DNA of 64,000 bases, taken from Streptomyces sp. E2N166. GTDB lineage: Bacteria; Actinomycetota; Actinomycetes; Streptomycetales; Streptomycetaceae. Positions within the stretch are counted from its first letter, which is position 1. The number at the start of each line of letters is the position of its first letter. The translations under genes were made by a program, and so were the position numbers. The notes under the pieces were generated by a model. That model worked only from the letters and a program-made list of their open reading frames with translations. It did not search any database and was not told the DNA's origin. Positions 33,146 to 40,982 of this stretch are shown piece by piece. The stretch covers positions 435,689 to 499,688 of the forward strand of contig NZ_RAIF01000031.1 of the NCBI RefSeq assembly GCF_003671715.1. The letters are read 5' to 3'.

Positions 33146-34261
33146 GTGGAGCACACGGAACCGAAAGCCGACGGCGGCGAGGACACCCCACAGGGACCAC
33201 CCGAGTCCGACGACGAGAGCCGCACGGCCGGTGCGGACGGGAACCCGAACAGGAAGAGGCGGCTCCGCCGCCTGCGCCGCGTCACCCTCGCCGTCCTGCT
33301 GGTCCTGCTCGTGCCCCTCCTCACCGCCGCGGCGGCCCTCCGCGTCAACTACATGGGCGACCCCGCCGACGGCACCCACACCAGGAACCGCGACGCGATG
33401 TGGCTCGGCCACGCCTGGGTCGACGGCCGCAAGGACGACGCCGACCTCGCCGCCTTCGCCCGCCGCATCGAGAACACCGGCATCCGCGACCTGTACGTTC
33501 ACACCGGCCCGCTGGAGCACGACGGCACCCTGCCCGAGGCGCGCTATCCCAAGGCCCGTTGGCTGATCGACGCCGTGCACCGCGAGCTGCCCGGCGTCCG
33601 TGTCCAGGCCTTCCTCGGCGACGTCCTGGTCACCGAGGGCGCCGGGGGCATGCGGCTGGCGAAGGCCGACACCCGCGCCGCCGTCGTCGACTCCGCCCGC
33701 CAGGTCCTGGACGCGGGCTACGACGGCGTCCACCTCGACCTGGAGCCCGTGCGCTCCGGCGACCGGGACTACCTCTCCCTCCTGGACGACCTGCGCGCCG
33801 TCACCCGTGCCCAGGACGCGCGGCTCTCGGTGGCCGCCCACCAGATCGACCCGCTCCCGGCCCTCCACTCCGTCTTCGGCGTCTTCACCGAGAACCCCAA
33901 GTGGTGGTCGCAGAAGTTCTTCGGCCAGGTCGCCCGCCGCGTCGACCAGATCGCCGTGATGACCTACGACACCGCGCAGCCGCTGGAGGGCACCTACGGC
34001 GGCTACGTGGCCCAGCAGACCTCCCTCGCCCTGGAGGTCACCCCGCCCACCACACATCTGCTGATGGGCCTGCCCTTCTACTACGAGAGCAACTTCGACC
34101 ACTGGGGCCACGCCGAGACCGTCGAGGCCGCCGTCCGGGGCGTCCGCCTCGGTCTGTCCCGGACGGACGCCGACCGGAAGCTCTTCGGTGTCGCCCCGTA
34201 CATCGACTTCGCGGCGACGGAGACGAACTGGGACGAGTACCGCGAGGGCTGGGTCCGCTGA
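33146..34261 (+). CDS. Membrane-anchored GH18-like TIM-barrel protein
   Basis: A 371-residue protein. GTG 33146 follows GGGAGGGG. An acidic cytoplasmic N terminus of about 50 residues is followed by a basic stretch and one helix (about 56-75, VTLAVLLVLLVPLLTAAAAL). The outside part has the beta-strand motif DGVHLDLEP (about residue 194), like the DxxDxDxE catalytic strand of family 18 chitinases. The later QIAVMTYDTA and GLPFYYES strands also fit that fold. Glu200 would be the acid. It could hydrolyse a glycan at the cell surface, or be a non-enzymatic relative. It converges on the succinate dehydrogenase operon. Confidence 0.75.
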   Translation: MEHTEPKADGGEDTPQGPPESDDESRTAGADGNPNRKRRLRRLRRVTLAVLLVLLVPLLTAAAALRVNYMGDPADGTHTRNRDAMWLGHAWVDGRKDDADLAAFARRIENTGIRDLYVHTGPLEHDGTLPEARYPKARWLIDAVHRELPGVRVQAFLGDVLVTEGAGGMRLAKADTRAAVVDSARQVLDAGYDGVHLDLEPVRSGDRDYLSLLDDLRAVTRAQDARLSVAAHQIDPLPALHSVFGVFTENPKWWSQKFFGQVARRVDQIAVMTYDTAQPLEGTYGGYVAQQTSLALEVTPPTTHLLMGLPFYYESNFDHWGHAETVEAAVRGVRLGLSRTDADRKLFGVAPYIDFAATETNWDEYREGWVR

Positions 34262-34285
34262 GCAGCGCCGAGGCCGTACGGCCTG

Positions 34286-35053
34286 CTAGGTCCGGCGCCC
34301 GATCTTCGACCCCAGCCACACCAGCGGGTCGTACTTGCGGTCCACCGCCCGTTCCTTCAGCGGGATCAGCGCGTTGTCGGTGATCTTGATGCCCTCTGGG
34401 CAGACCTCCGTGCAGCACTTGGTGATGTTGCAGTAGCCGAGGCCGTGCTCGTCCTGGGCCGTGCGTCCGCGGTCCAGGCCGGTGTCGCCGGCCGAGTCCA
34501 GCGGGTGCATGTCCAGTTCGGCGACGCGCATGAGGAAACGCGGGCCCGCGAAAGCCGGCTTGTTCTCCTCGTGGTCACGGACGACATGGCAGGTGTCCTG
34601 GCACAGGAAGCACTCGATGCACTTGCGGAACTCCTGCGACCGGTCCACGTCCTCCTGCATCATCCGGTACTCGCCCGGCCCGAGGTCGGCGGGCGGGACG
34701 AAGGACGGGACCTCGCGGGCCTTGGTGTAGTTGAAGCCGACGTCCGTCACCAGGTCGCGGACGACCGGGAAGGCGCGCAGCGGCGTGACGGTGATCGTCT
34801 CCTCGGGGGTGAAGACGGACATGCGGGTCATGCACAGCAGCCGCGGCCGTCCGTTGATCTCCGCCGAGCACGAACCGCACTTGCCCGCCTTGCAGTTCCA
34901 GCGCACGGCGAGGTCGGGGGCCTGGGTGGCCTGGAGGCGGTGGATGATGTCGAGGACCACCTCGCCCTCGTTCACCTCGACCCTGAAGTCCTCCAGGCCG
35001 CCGCCCTCGACGTCGCCCCGCCACACCTTGAAGCGGGCCTCGTAGCCGCTCAT
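34286..35053 (-). CDS. sdhB: Succinate dehydrogenase/fumarate reductase iron-sulfur subunit
   Basis: A 255-residue electron-transfer subunit. A ferredoxin-like N-terminal domain holds the [2Fe-2S] ligands in CKAGKCGSC and the later LLC. The C-terminal domain holds CIECFLCQDTC and CNITKCCTEVC for the [4Fe-4S] and [3Fe-4S] clusters. It carries electrons from the flavoprotein to the membrane cytochrome. ATG 35053 overlaps the TGA of the flavoprotein gene by four bases. The order cytochrome-flavoprotein-iron-sulfur matches the actinobacterial complex II that lacks a separate SdhD. Whether it runs as succinate dehydrogenase or fumarate reductase cannot be told from sequence. Confidence 0.93.
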   Translation of the reverse strand: MSGYEARFKVWRGDVEGGGLEDFRVEVNEGEVVLDIIHRLQATQAPDLAVRWNCKAGKCGSCSAEINGRPRLLCMTRMSVFTPEETITVTPLRAFPVVRDLVTDVGFNYTKAREVPSFVPPADLGPGEYRMMQEDVDRSQEFRKCIECFLCQDTCHVVRDHEENKPAFAGPRFLMRVAELDMHPLDSAGDTGLDRGRTAQDEHGLGYCNITKCCTEVCPEGIKITDNALIPLKERAVDRKYDPLVWLGSKIGRRT

Positions 35054-37032
35054 CAGGACAACTCCTCCTCGGCGAGGTACTTGGCCAGCTCGTCCTTCTC
35101 GAAGAGGGCGAGCAGGTCGGGTCGGACGGGCTCGGTGGTCCGCCGCTCCAGAGTGATCTGGCCGCGCTCGGGATCCGTCGCCGCCGGACCGCCGCTCGGG
35201 TCGGCCAGGGAGCACAGCAGGTTGGCCGGGCGCCACCGGCGGTCCATCGACGGATGGTCCTCGCGGGTGTGCCCGCCGCGCGACTCGGTGCGTTCCAGCG
35301 CGGCCCGCGCCACGCACTCGCTGACCAGCAGCATGTTGCGCAGGTCCAGGGCGAGGTGCCAGCCCGGGTTGAACTGGCGGTGCCCCTCGACTCCGGCCCG
35401 GCGGGCCCGTACCCGCAGCTCCGCGAGCTTCTCCAGGGCCTGCTTCATCTCCGGTTCGCGGCGGATGATGCCGACCAGGTCGTTCATCGTCTGCTGGAGC
35501 TCCTGGTGGAGGGTGTACGGGTTCTCCGGCGGGCCGTCGGACGGCTCGGGCGCCTCGGCCTCGGCGGAGAACGGCCGCAGCGCCTCCGCGGCGGCGGCGT
35601 CGACCTGGGCGTCGTCCACCCGGGGCCGCGCTCCGGACGCCCGCCCCGCCGCGTACTCGGCGGCGTGCCAGCCCGCCCGGCGCCCGAACACCAGCAGGTC
35701 GGAGAGCGAGTTGCCGCCGAGCCGGTTGGAGCCGTGCATGCCGCCGGCCACCTCACCGGCCGCGAACAGCCCCGGCACCCCGCGCGCGGCGGCGGTGTCG
35801 GAGTCGACGGCGATGCCGCCCATCACGTAGTGGCAGGTGGGCCCGACCTCCATCGGCTCCGCCGTGATGTCGACGTCGGCCAGCTCCTTGAACTGGTGGT
35901 ACATCGAGGGCAGCCGCCGCTTGATCACCTCGGCCGGCATCCGGGTCGAGACGTCGAGGAAGACACCGCCGTGCGGTGAGCCCCGGCCCTCCTTCACCTC
36001 GGAGTTGATCGCGCGCGCGACCTCGTCCCGGGGAAGCAGCTCCGGGGGGCGCCGGTTGTGGTCGGGGTCGTCGTACCAGCGGTCGCCCTCCTCCTCCGTC
36101 ACCGCGTACTTGTCCTTGAAGACGTCGGGGACGTAGTCGAACATGAACCGTTTGCCCTCGGAGTTCCTGAGCACCCCGCCGTCGCCGCGCACCGACTCGG
36201 TGACGAGGATGCCCTTCACCGACGGCGGCCAGACCATGCCCGTCGGGTGGAACTGCACGAACTCCATGTTCAGCAGCGGCGCCCCGGCCAGCAGCGCCAG
36301 CGCGTGGCCGTCGCCCGTGTACTCCCACGAGTTCGACGTCACCTTGAAGGACTTGCCGATGCCGCCCGTGGCGATCACCACCGAGGGCGCCTCCAGGACG
36401 AAGAACCGGCCGGTCTCGCGCTCGTAGCCGAAGACGCCCGAGACCCTCCCCCGGCCTTCGGCCGGGCGGCCCCCCACCTCGCTGCGCTCACCCTCCTTGA
36501 GCACGCGGGTGACCGTGCACTCCTGGAAGACCTTCAGGCGGGACTCGTAGTCGCCGGTCTCCGCGAAGTCCTCCTGCTGGAGCGAGACGATCTTCTGCTG
36601 GAGGGTGCGGATCAGCTCCAGGCCGGTACGGTCGCCGACGTGCGCGAGGCGCGGGTACTCGTGGCCGCCGAAGTTGCGCTGCGAGATCCGGCCGTCCTTC
36701 GTACGGTCGAACAGCGCGCCCCAGGTCTCCAGTTCCCACACCCGCTGCGGCGCCTCCTGGGCGTGCAGTTCGGCCATCCGCCACTGGTTGAGGAACTTGC
36801 CGCCGCGCATGGTGTCGCGGAAGTGGACCTGCCAGTTGTCGCCGGAGTTCGCGTTGCCCATGGCGGCGGCGATGCCGCCCTCGGCCATCACGGTGTGCGC
36901 CTTGCCGAACAGCGACTTGCAGATCACGGCCGTACGGGCGCCCCGCTCGCGGGCCTCGATGGCGGCGCGCAGTCCGGCGCCGCCCGCGCCCACCACGACG
37001 ACGTCCCATTGCTGCCGGTCGACCACGGACAT
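35053..37032 (-). CDS. sdhA: Succinate dehydrogenase/fumarate reductase flavoprotein subunit
   Basis: A 659-residue FAD-binding catalytic subunit. VVVVGAGGAGLRAA near residue 10 is the dinucleotide fold, and HTVMAEGGIAAAMGN near residue 47 holds the covalent-FAD histidine region. FVQFHPTG and the GRGSPHGGVFLD loop form the dicarboxylate site, and MGGIAVD follows. It oxidises succinate to fumarate at the inner face of the membrane. The ATG at 37032 overlaps the cytochrome stop (ATGA). Residues about 180-197 are unusual, because a palindromic non-coding-looking element has been inserted in frame there, adding roughly 14 residues between VLKEGE and GVFGYE. Confidence 0.94.
   Translation of the reverse strand: MSVVDRQQWDVVVVGAGGAGLRAAIEARERGARTAVICKSLFGKAHTVMAEGGIAAAMGNANSGDNWQVHFRDTMRGGKFLNQWRMAELHAQEAPQRVWELETWGALFDRTKDGRISQRNFGGHEYPRLAHVGDRTGLELIRTLQQKIVSLQQEDFAETGDYESRLKVFQECTVTRVLKEGERSEVGGRPAEGRGRVSGVFGYERETGRFFVLEAPSVVIATGGIGKSFKVTSNSWEYTGDGHALALLAGAPLLNMEFVQFHPTGMVWPPSVKGILVTESVRGDGGVLRNSEGKRFMFDYVPDVFKDKYAVTEEEGDRWYDDPDHNRRPPELLPRDEVARAINSEVKEGRGSPHGGVFLDVSTRMPAEVIKRRLPSMYHQFKELADVDITAEPMEVGPTCHYVMGGIAVDSDTAAARGVPGLFAAGEVAGGMHGSNRLGGNSLSDLLVFGRRAGWHAAEYAAGRASGARPRVDDAQVDAAAAEALRPFSAEAEAPEPSDGPPENPYTLHQELQQTMNDLVGIIRREPEMKQALEKLAELRVRARRAGVEGHRQFNPGWHLALDLRNMLLVSECVARAALERTESRGGHTREDHPSMDRRWRPANLLCSLADPSGGPAATDPERGQITLERRTTEPVRPDLLALFEKDELAKYLAEEELS
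36445..36490. repeat. Palindromic element inside sdhA
   Basis: CCCGGCC-TTC-GGCCGGG at 36450-36466 is a seven-base hairpin, flanked by C-tracts and GAGCGCAGCGAGGTGGGG on the complement. From memory, this resembles the short GC-rich palindromes scattered between Streptomyces genes. Here it lies in frame in the flavoprotein gene and encodes the extra segment SEVGGRPAEGRGR. Confidence 0.55.
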
Positions 37033-37868
37033 CAGAACAACCTCGGATCGTCGAAGGCACCGGACGCGACGAGATACACGTAGAAGTCGGCGAGCGCGAC
37101 GCTCACCAGTGACGCCCAGGCCAGCTGCATGTGGCGGGCGTTGAGCTTCCCGACCCACTGCCACATCCGGTAGCGCACGGGGTGCCGGGAGAAGTGCTTG
37201 AGCTTGCCGCCGACGATGTGCCGGCAGGAGTGGCAGGAGAGGGTGTACGCCCAGATCAGCACGATGTTGGCCAGGAACACCAGGGTGCCCAGGCCCATGT
37301 GGCCCCAGTCGTAGTGCTCGTCGCGGAAGGCGAGCACGGTGTCGTAGGTGAGGATGAGCGCGACCAGGAGCGCGGCGTAGAAGAAGTACCGGTGGATGTT
37401 CTGCAGGACGAGCGGGAAGCGGGTCTCGCCGGTGTACTTCTTGTGCGGCTCGGCCACCGCGCAGGCCGGCGGGGACGCCCAGAAGCCCCGGTAGTAGGCC
37501 TTGCGGTAGTAGTAGCAGGTGAGGCGGAAGCCGAGCGGGAAGATCAGGATGATGATCGCGGGGGAAATGCCCCACCAGCTGCCGAGGATCTCCCAGTTGG
37601 GCCCGGAGCGCATCGGCTCGCAGTTCTCCGCCAGACAGGGGGAGTAGAACGGCGAGACGTACGGGGCCGCGTAGTAGTCCGCGTTGGCGAAGGCCCGCCA
37701 GGTCGAGTAGACGACGAAGGCGAGCAGACCCGCGGCGGTGGCGGCGGGTGCCAGCCACCAGCGGTCGGTGCGCAGGTGCGGGGCGCGGATGGCGGCGCGC
37801 GTCGGGGTGTGGACGCCGCCGCCTCGGGGATGGGGTTCGGTGGCTGGAGGTTCCGTGCCAGTGGCCAC
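37032..37868 (-). CDS. sdhC: Succinate dehydrogenase cytochrome b-type membrane subunit
   Basis: A 278-residue integral membrane protein with five hydrophobic segments in the part from residue 50 on (WWLAPAATAAGLLAFVVYST first). Histidines in NIHRYFFYA, EHYDWGH, LSCHSCRHIVGG and NARHMQLAW are candidate heme b ligands. It anchors the flavoprotein and iron-sulfur subunits and passes electrons to or from menaquinone. GTG 37868 is chosen because GGAG precedes it by eight bases. A later start before residue 30 is possible, since the first 45 residues are proline- and arginine-rich. Two cysteines in SPCLAENCEP face the outer loop. Confidence 0.88.
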   Translation of the reverse strand: MATGTEPPATEPHPRGGGVHTPTRAAIRAPHLRTDRWWLAPAATAAGLLAFVVYSTWRAFANADYYAAPYVSPFYSPCLAENCEPMRSGPNWEILGSWWGISPAIIILIFPLGFRLTCYYYRKAYYRGFWASPPACAVAEPHKKYTGETRFPLVLQNIHRYFFYAALLVALILTYDTVLAFRDEHYDWGHMGLGTLVFLANIVLIWAYTLSCHSCRHIVGGKLKHFSRHPVRYRMWQWVGKLNARHMQLAWASLVSVALADFYVYLVASGAFDDPRLF

Positions 37869-37896
37869 TGGGCGACTCCGGTCGGTCGGGTCGGGT

Positions 37897-38187
37897 TCAG
37901 GGGGCGCGGCGGTCGCGGGCGCCGAGGCCCTCGTCGTCCGAGTCCGTCCACAGCGAGCCGTCGTACGGCGTGTCGGGGATCGGGACGAGGTCCGGACGCT
38001 TGGGCGCGTCCGGTGCGGCTGCCGCCGCCCGCAGCAGCGCGAAGCTCTCGCGCAGATGGTCGGCGTCGGTGCGGACGCGGCGTATCTCGAGGCCGCCGCC
38101 GCCCAGCTGCTGTTCCAGCCGGGCCACCGACCGGGACAGGTCGTCGAGACTGCGTTGGAGCGATGACAGGTCGTCGTGCACGGACAT
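37897..38187 (-). CDS. Small coiled-coil protein at head of sdh operon
   Basis: A 96-residue protein starting MSVHDDLSSLQRSLDDLSRS. Heptad-like leucines in the first 35 residues predict a short coiled coil, a second helix follows, and the tail is acidic and disordered. It ends 28 bp before the cytochrome b gene on the same strand and is probably the first gene of the sdh operon. I recognise it only as a conserved hypothetical of Streptomyces. An assembly or regulatory role for complex II is speculation based on position. Confidence 0.75.
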   Translation of the reverse strand: MSVHDDLSSLQRSLDDLSRSVARLEQQLGGGGLEIRRVRTDADHLRESFALLRAAAAAPDAPKRPDLVPIPDTPYDGSLWTDSDDEGLGARDRRAP

Positions 38188-38535
38188 GACGTGACCTCAC
38201 TTCCGTAGGGCACGGCACGGGGCCGGCCCTGGGTGGCGACGTTCATGCGCCTGCGAGTGTCGCGCGTCACACCTGCCGCTGGGAAGGGACGTGCAGCGAT
38301 TGGCCGGGGCGTGTCGGTGCATCACGGGTGGTGTTGCGCCGCACGAGTGAGGTTACGCACCGTCGTCGCCGTGTCTCCCAGTGTCGCCGAACCGTTTCCT
38401 CTTCAGTGGCGGCATCCCTGCCCGGGATACAAATGATCAACTCCAATACTGCATATAACGCATTCAACACCCGCGTACAACGCAAATGCCGCCACAAGTG
38501 ATCACCAGGCCCGCGGCCTACCGGAGGTAGCAGAG
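38188..38535. other. Divergent promoter region, sdh operon and binding protein
   Basis: This 348-bp gap separates the sdh operon from the oligopeptide-binding protein gene. Its right half is unusually A+T-rich around 38425-38490 and contains TATAAC at 38454-38459, a possible -10 for the rightward gene without a clear -35. No operator palindrome or gene is evident. Confidence 0.45.
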
Positions 38536-40827
38536 ATGTCCCACGTCGGCGTCGGACCGCGCGCGGTGACGCGCTCGGTCGCCTTCCTCACCGCGGGCGT
38601 GCTCGCGGTCCCCGCGCTGGCCGGCTGCAGCTCCGAGGACCCGTCTGGCAAGCCGCTCGCCGACCAGGACATCGCCTCGGCGAGCCGCGCCCGGATCTCC
38701 GACGGCGGCACCCTGCGCTGGGCCGTGGACTCCGTACCGGACACGCTGAACACCTTCCAGTCGGACGCCGACGCCACCGCCACCCGCGTCGCGCAGGCCG
38801 TGCTGCCCTCGATGTACCGGATGGACGAGACCGGCCGCCCGGTGCGCAATCCCGACTACCTGGAATCGGCCGAGGTCGTCGAGACCGAGCCCAAGCAGGT
38901 CGTCGTCTACAAGCTCAACCAGCAGGCCGTGTGGAGCGACGGCCGGGAGGTCGGCGCCGCCGACTTCGCCGCCCAGTGGCGCGCCCTGTCCGGCAAGGAC
39001 AGCGCCTACTGGACCGCGCGCAACGCGGGCTACGACCGCATCGAGAAGATCCAGCGCGGCGCCGGCGACCTGGAGGTCAAGGTCACCTTCAGCCGGCCCT
39101 ACGCGGACTGGAAGTCGCTGTTCACGCCGCTGTACCCGAAGGACGTCATGGGCACCCCGGACGCCTTCAACGACGGCGCGCGGCGCAAGCTCAAGGTCAC
39201 CGCCGGCCCCTTCGCCGTCAAGGAGGTCGACACCAAGGACGACGAGGTCGTCCTCACCGGCAACCCGCGCTGGTGGGGGGAGACGGCCAAGCTGGACAAG
39301 ATCGTGCTGCGCGCCGTACCCCGCGACGAGCGGGTCTCCGAGCTGGTCGCGGGCAAGCTCGACCTGGCCGAGATCGACCCGGACACCGCCGAGCAGGCCG
39401 GCCTGGCCGCCGCCCCCCGGGACGCCGCCACCGGCACCCCGCTCATGGGCCCGGACGGCACCCCGGCCGCGGGTTCGGGCGGCTCGCCGCGCCCCGGCCC
39501 GCAGGGCAGGTCCGCCGCGCAGGCACTGCGCTCGTGGGCGGTCGCCAACGGCTCCGACGAGGAGGCCGCCGAGGAGGAGATCCTGGCCCGCGAGGAGCGG
39601 CGCGAGGCCCGGGCGAAGCTCGAACGCCGGCAGCGGGCCCTGAGCGGCTTCGAGGTCCGCAAATCACTGGAGCCCGCCTACACCCAGCTCGCCCTGAACG
39701 GCGCCGACGGCCCCCTCGCCGACGAACGCGTCCGGCGGGCCGTGGCCCGCGCCCTGGACCGCGAGAAGCTCGCCAAGGCGGTGCTGGGTCCGCTGGGCCT
39801 GCCCGCCGAGCCCGTGGGCAGCCACCTGGCGCTGTCCGGCCAGGCCGCCTACGCCGACGGCAGCGGCGCCCTCGGCGACCAGAACGCCAAGGAGGCCCGG
39901 GCCCTGCTGGCGGACGCCGGGTGGGTGCCCGGCGGGCCCGTGAAGGAGTCCGAGGACGGCGAGAAGGCGGCCGGCGCCAAGGGCGAGAAGGACAAGGACG
40001 ACAAGGACGAGAAGAAGTCCGAGGGCGGCGACGACGGGACGTACATCGTCGGCGAGGACGACCAGAGCACGGACGACGAGAGCACGGACGACACGAACAC
40101 GGACGACAAGAACACGGACGACAAGGAGAACGGAGAGCAGGGGAAGAAGAAGGAGGGGGAGGACAGCAGCGGCAAGAACACCGCGCAGGGCGGCGCCCCC
40201 GGCGCCTACGCCCCCAAGGGCACCGCCGCCCCCGCCGGCTCCGCGACGGGCCCGCTCGCCAAGGACGGCAAGGCGCTCACCCTGCGCTTCGTCCTCCCCT
40301 CCGGCCCCGGCGCCGAGGCCCTGCGCACCGTGGCCGACCGCATCTCGGACATGCTGGAGAAGATCGGCATCGGCACCGACATCACCAAGGTGCCGGACGA
40401 GAGCTACTTCAAGGACCACGTCGCCTCCGGCGAGTACGACCTGGCGCTCTACTCCTGGCCCGCCTCCGCCTTCCCCGCCACCGACGCCCGCCCCATCTAC
40501 GCCAAGCCCGTCCCGGCCGCCGACGGCTCCCTGAACGTCGCGCAGAACTACACCCGGGTCGGCACCGACCAGGTCGACCAGCTCTTCGACCAGGCCATGG
40601 CGACGCTGGACCAGAAGGAGGCCCGGGACCTGCTCCGCAAGGCCGACTCACGGATCTGGGCGGCGGCCGGCTCCATCCCCCTCTACCAGCGCCCCCAGCT
40701 CGTGGCGGCCCGGAAGAACCTGGCCAACGTGGGCGCCTTCGGCTTCGAGACCCCCGTCTACGAGGACATGGGCTTCCTCAAGAAGGGCGCCCACGGCTCC
40801 CGGCCGTCGGCCGCTCCCTCGTCCTGA
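38536..40827 (+). CDS. Oligopeptide-binding lipoprotein with low-complexity insert
   Basis: A 763-residue family-5 solute-binding protein, about 150-200 residues longer than usual. ATG 38536 follows GGAGGTAG. The lipobox cysteine is residue 31 (ALAGC). The family signature starts at GGTLRWAVD and VWSDGREV. Two insertions stand out: residues about 290-375 (proline/glycine then acidic-arginine helical), and about 470-575, a lysine/aspartate-rich tract with STDD/NTDD repeats. There are no permease or ATPase genes beside it, so it either serves one of the three peptide importers to the right or has another role, such as signalling. A hairpin at 40841-40861 follows it. Confidence 0.88.
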   Translation: MSHVGVGPRAVTRSVAFLTAGVLAVPALAGCSSEDPSGKPLADQDIASASRARISDGGTLRWAVDSVPDTLNTFQSDADATATRVAQAVLPSMYRMDETGRPVRNPDYLESAEVVETEPKQVVVYKLNQQAVWSDGREVGAADFAAQWRALSGKDSAYWTARNAGYDRIEKIQRGAGDLEVKVTFSRPYADWKSLFTPLYPKDVMGTPDAFNDGARRKLKVTAGPFAVKEVDTKDDEVVLTGNPRWWGETAKLDKIVLRAVPRDERVSELVAGKLDLAEIDPDTAEQAGLAAAPRDAATGTPLMGPDGTPAAGSGGSPRPGPQGRSAAQALRSWAVANGSDEEAAEEEILAREERREARAKLERRQRALSGFEVRKSLEPAYTQLALNGADGPLADERVRRAVARALDREKLAKAVLGPLGLPAEPVGSHLALSGQAAYADGSGALGDQNAKEARALLADAGWVPGGPVKESEDGEKAAGAKGEKDKDDKDEKKSEGGDDGTYIVGEDDQSTDDESTDDTNTDDKNTDDKENGEQGKKKEGEDSSGKNTAQGGAPGAYAPKGTAAPAGSATGPLAKDGKALTLRFVLPSGPGAEALRTVADRISDMLEKIGIGTDITKVPDESYFKDHVASGEYDLALYSWPASAFPATDARPIYAKPVPAADGSLNVAQNYTRVGTDQVDQLFDQAMATLDQKEARDLLRKADSRIWAAAGSIPLYQRPQLVAARKNLANVGAFGFETPVYEDMGFLKKGAHGSRPSAAPSS
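40066..40125 (+). repeat. Four 15-bp tandem repeats in binding-protein gene
   Basis: Four copies of a 15-base unit with core CACGGACGAC begin at 40066, 40081, 40096 and 40111. They encode the repeat (S/N)TDD(E/T/K) in the low-complexity insert. Copies three and four are identical, indicating recent expansion. Confidence 0.85.
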
Positions 40828-40840
40828 CCGGGCGCCGCGG

Positions 40841-40861
40841 CCCGGGTGTACAGCACCCGGG
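40841..40861 (+). terminator. Hairpin after binding-protein gene, no T tract
   Basis: CCCGGGTG (40841-40848) pairs perfectly with CACCCGGG (40854-40861) around TACAG. It lies 13 bp after the binding-protein stop and about 120 bp before typA. Without a T run it may be a weak, hairpin-only terminator. Confidence 0.5.
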
Positions 40862-40982
40862 AAGCCCCAGTCCCCGGGGCCCCGTACCATTGGGTGAGGC
40901 CGTGGCATGTATCGCCCGGCAGGCCCGCGTGACACGGACGTACGCGAGGGCCGTCCTCACACCCTCCGGGAGTACGCCTCAT

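Noticed and set aside
40066..40125. Regular 15-bp repeats as a mini CRISPR-like array
   Set aside because: They are contiguous without spacers and in frame with the binding protein's STDD repeats.
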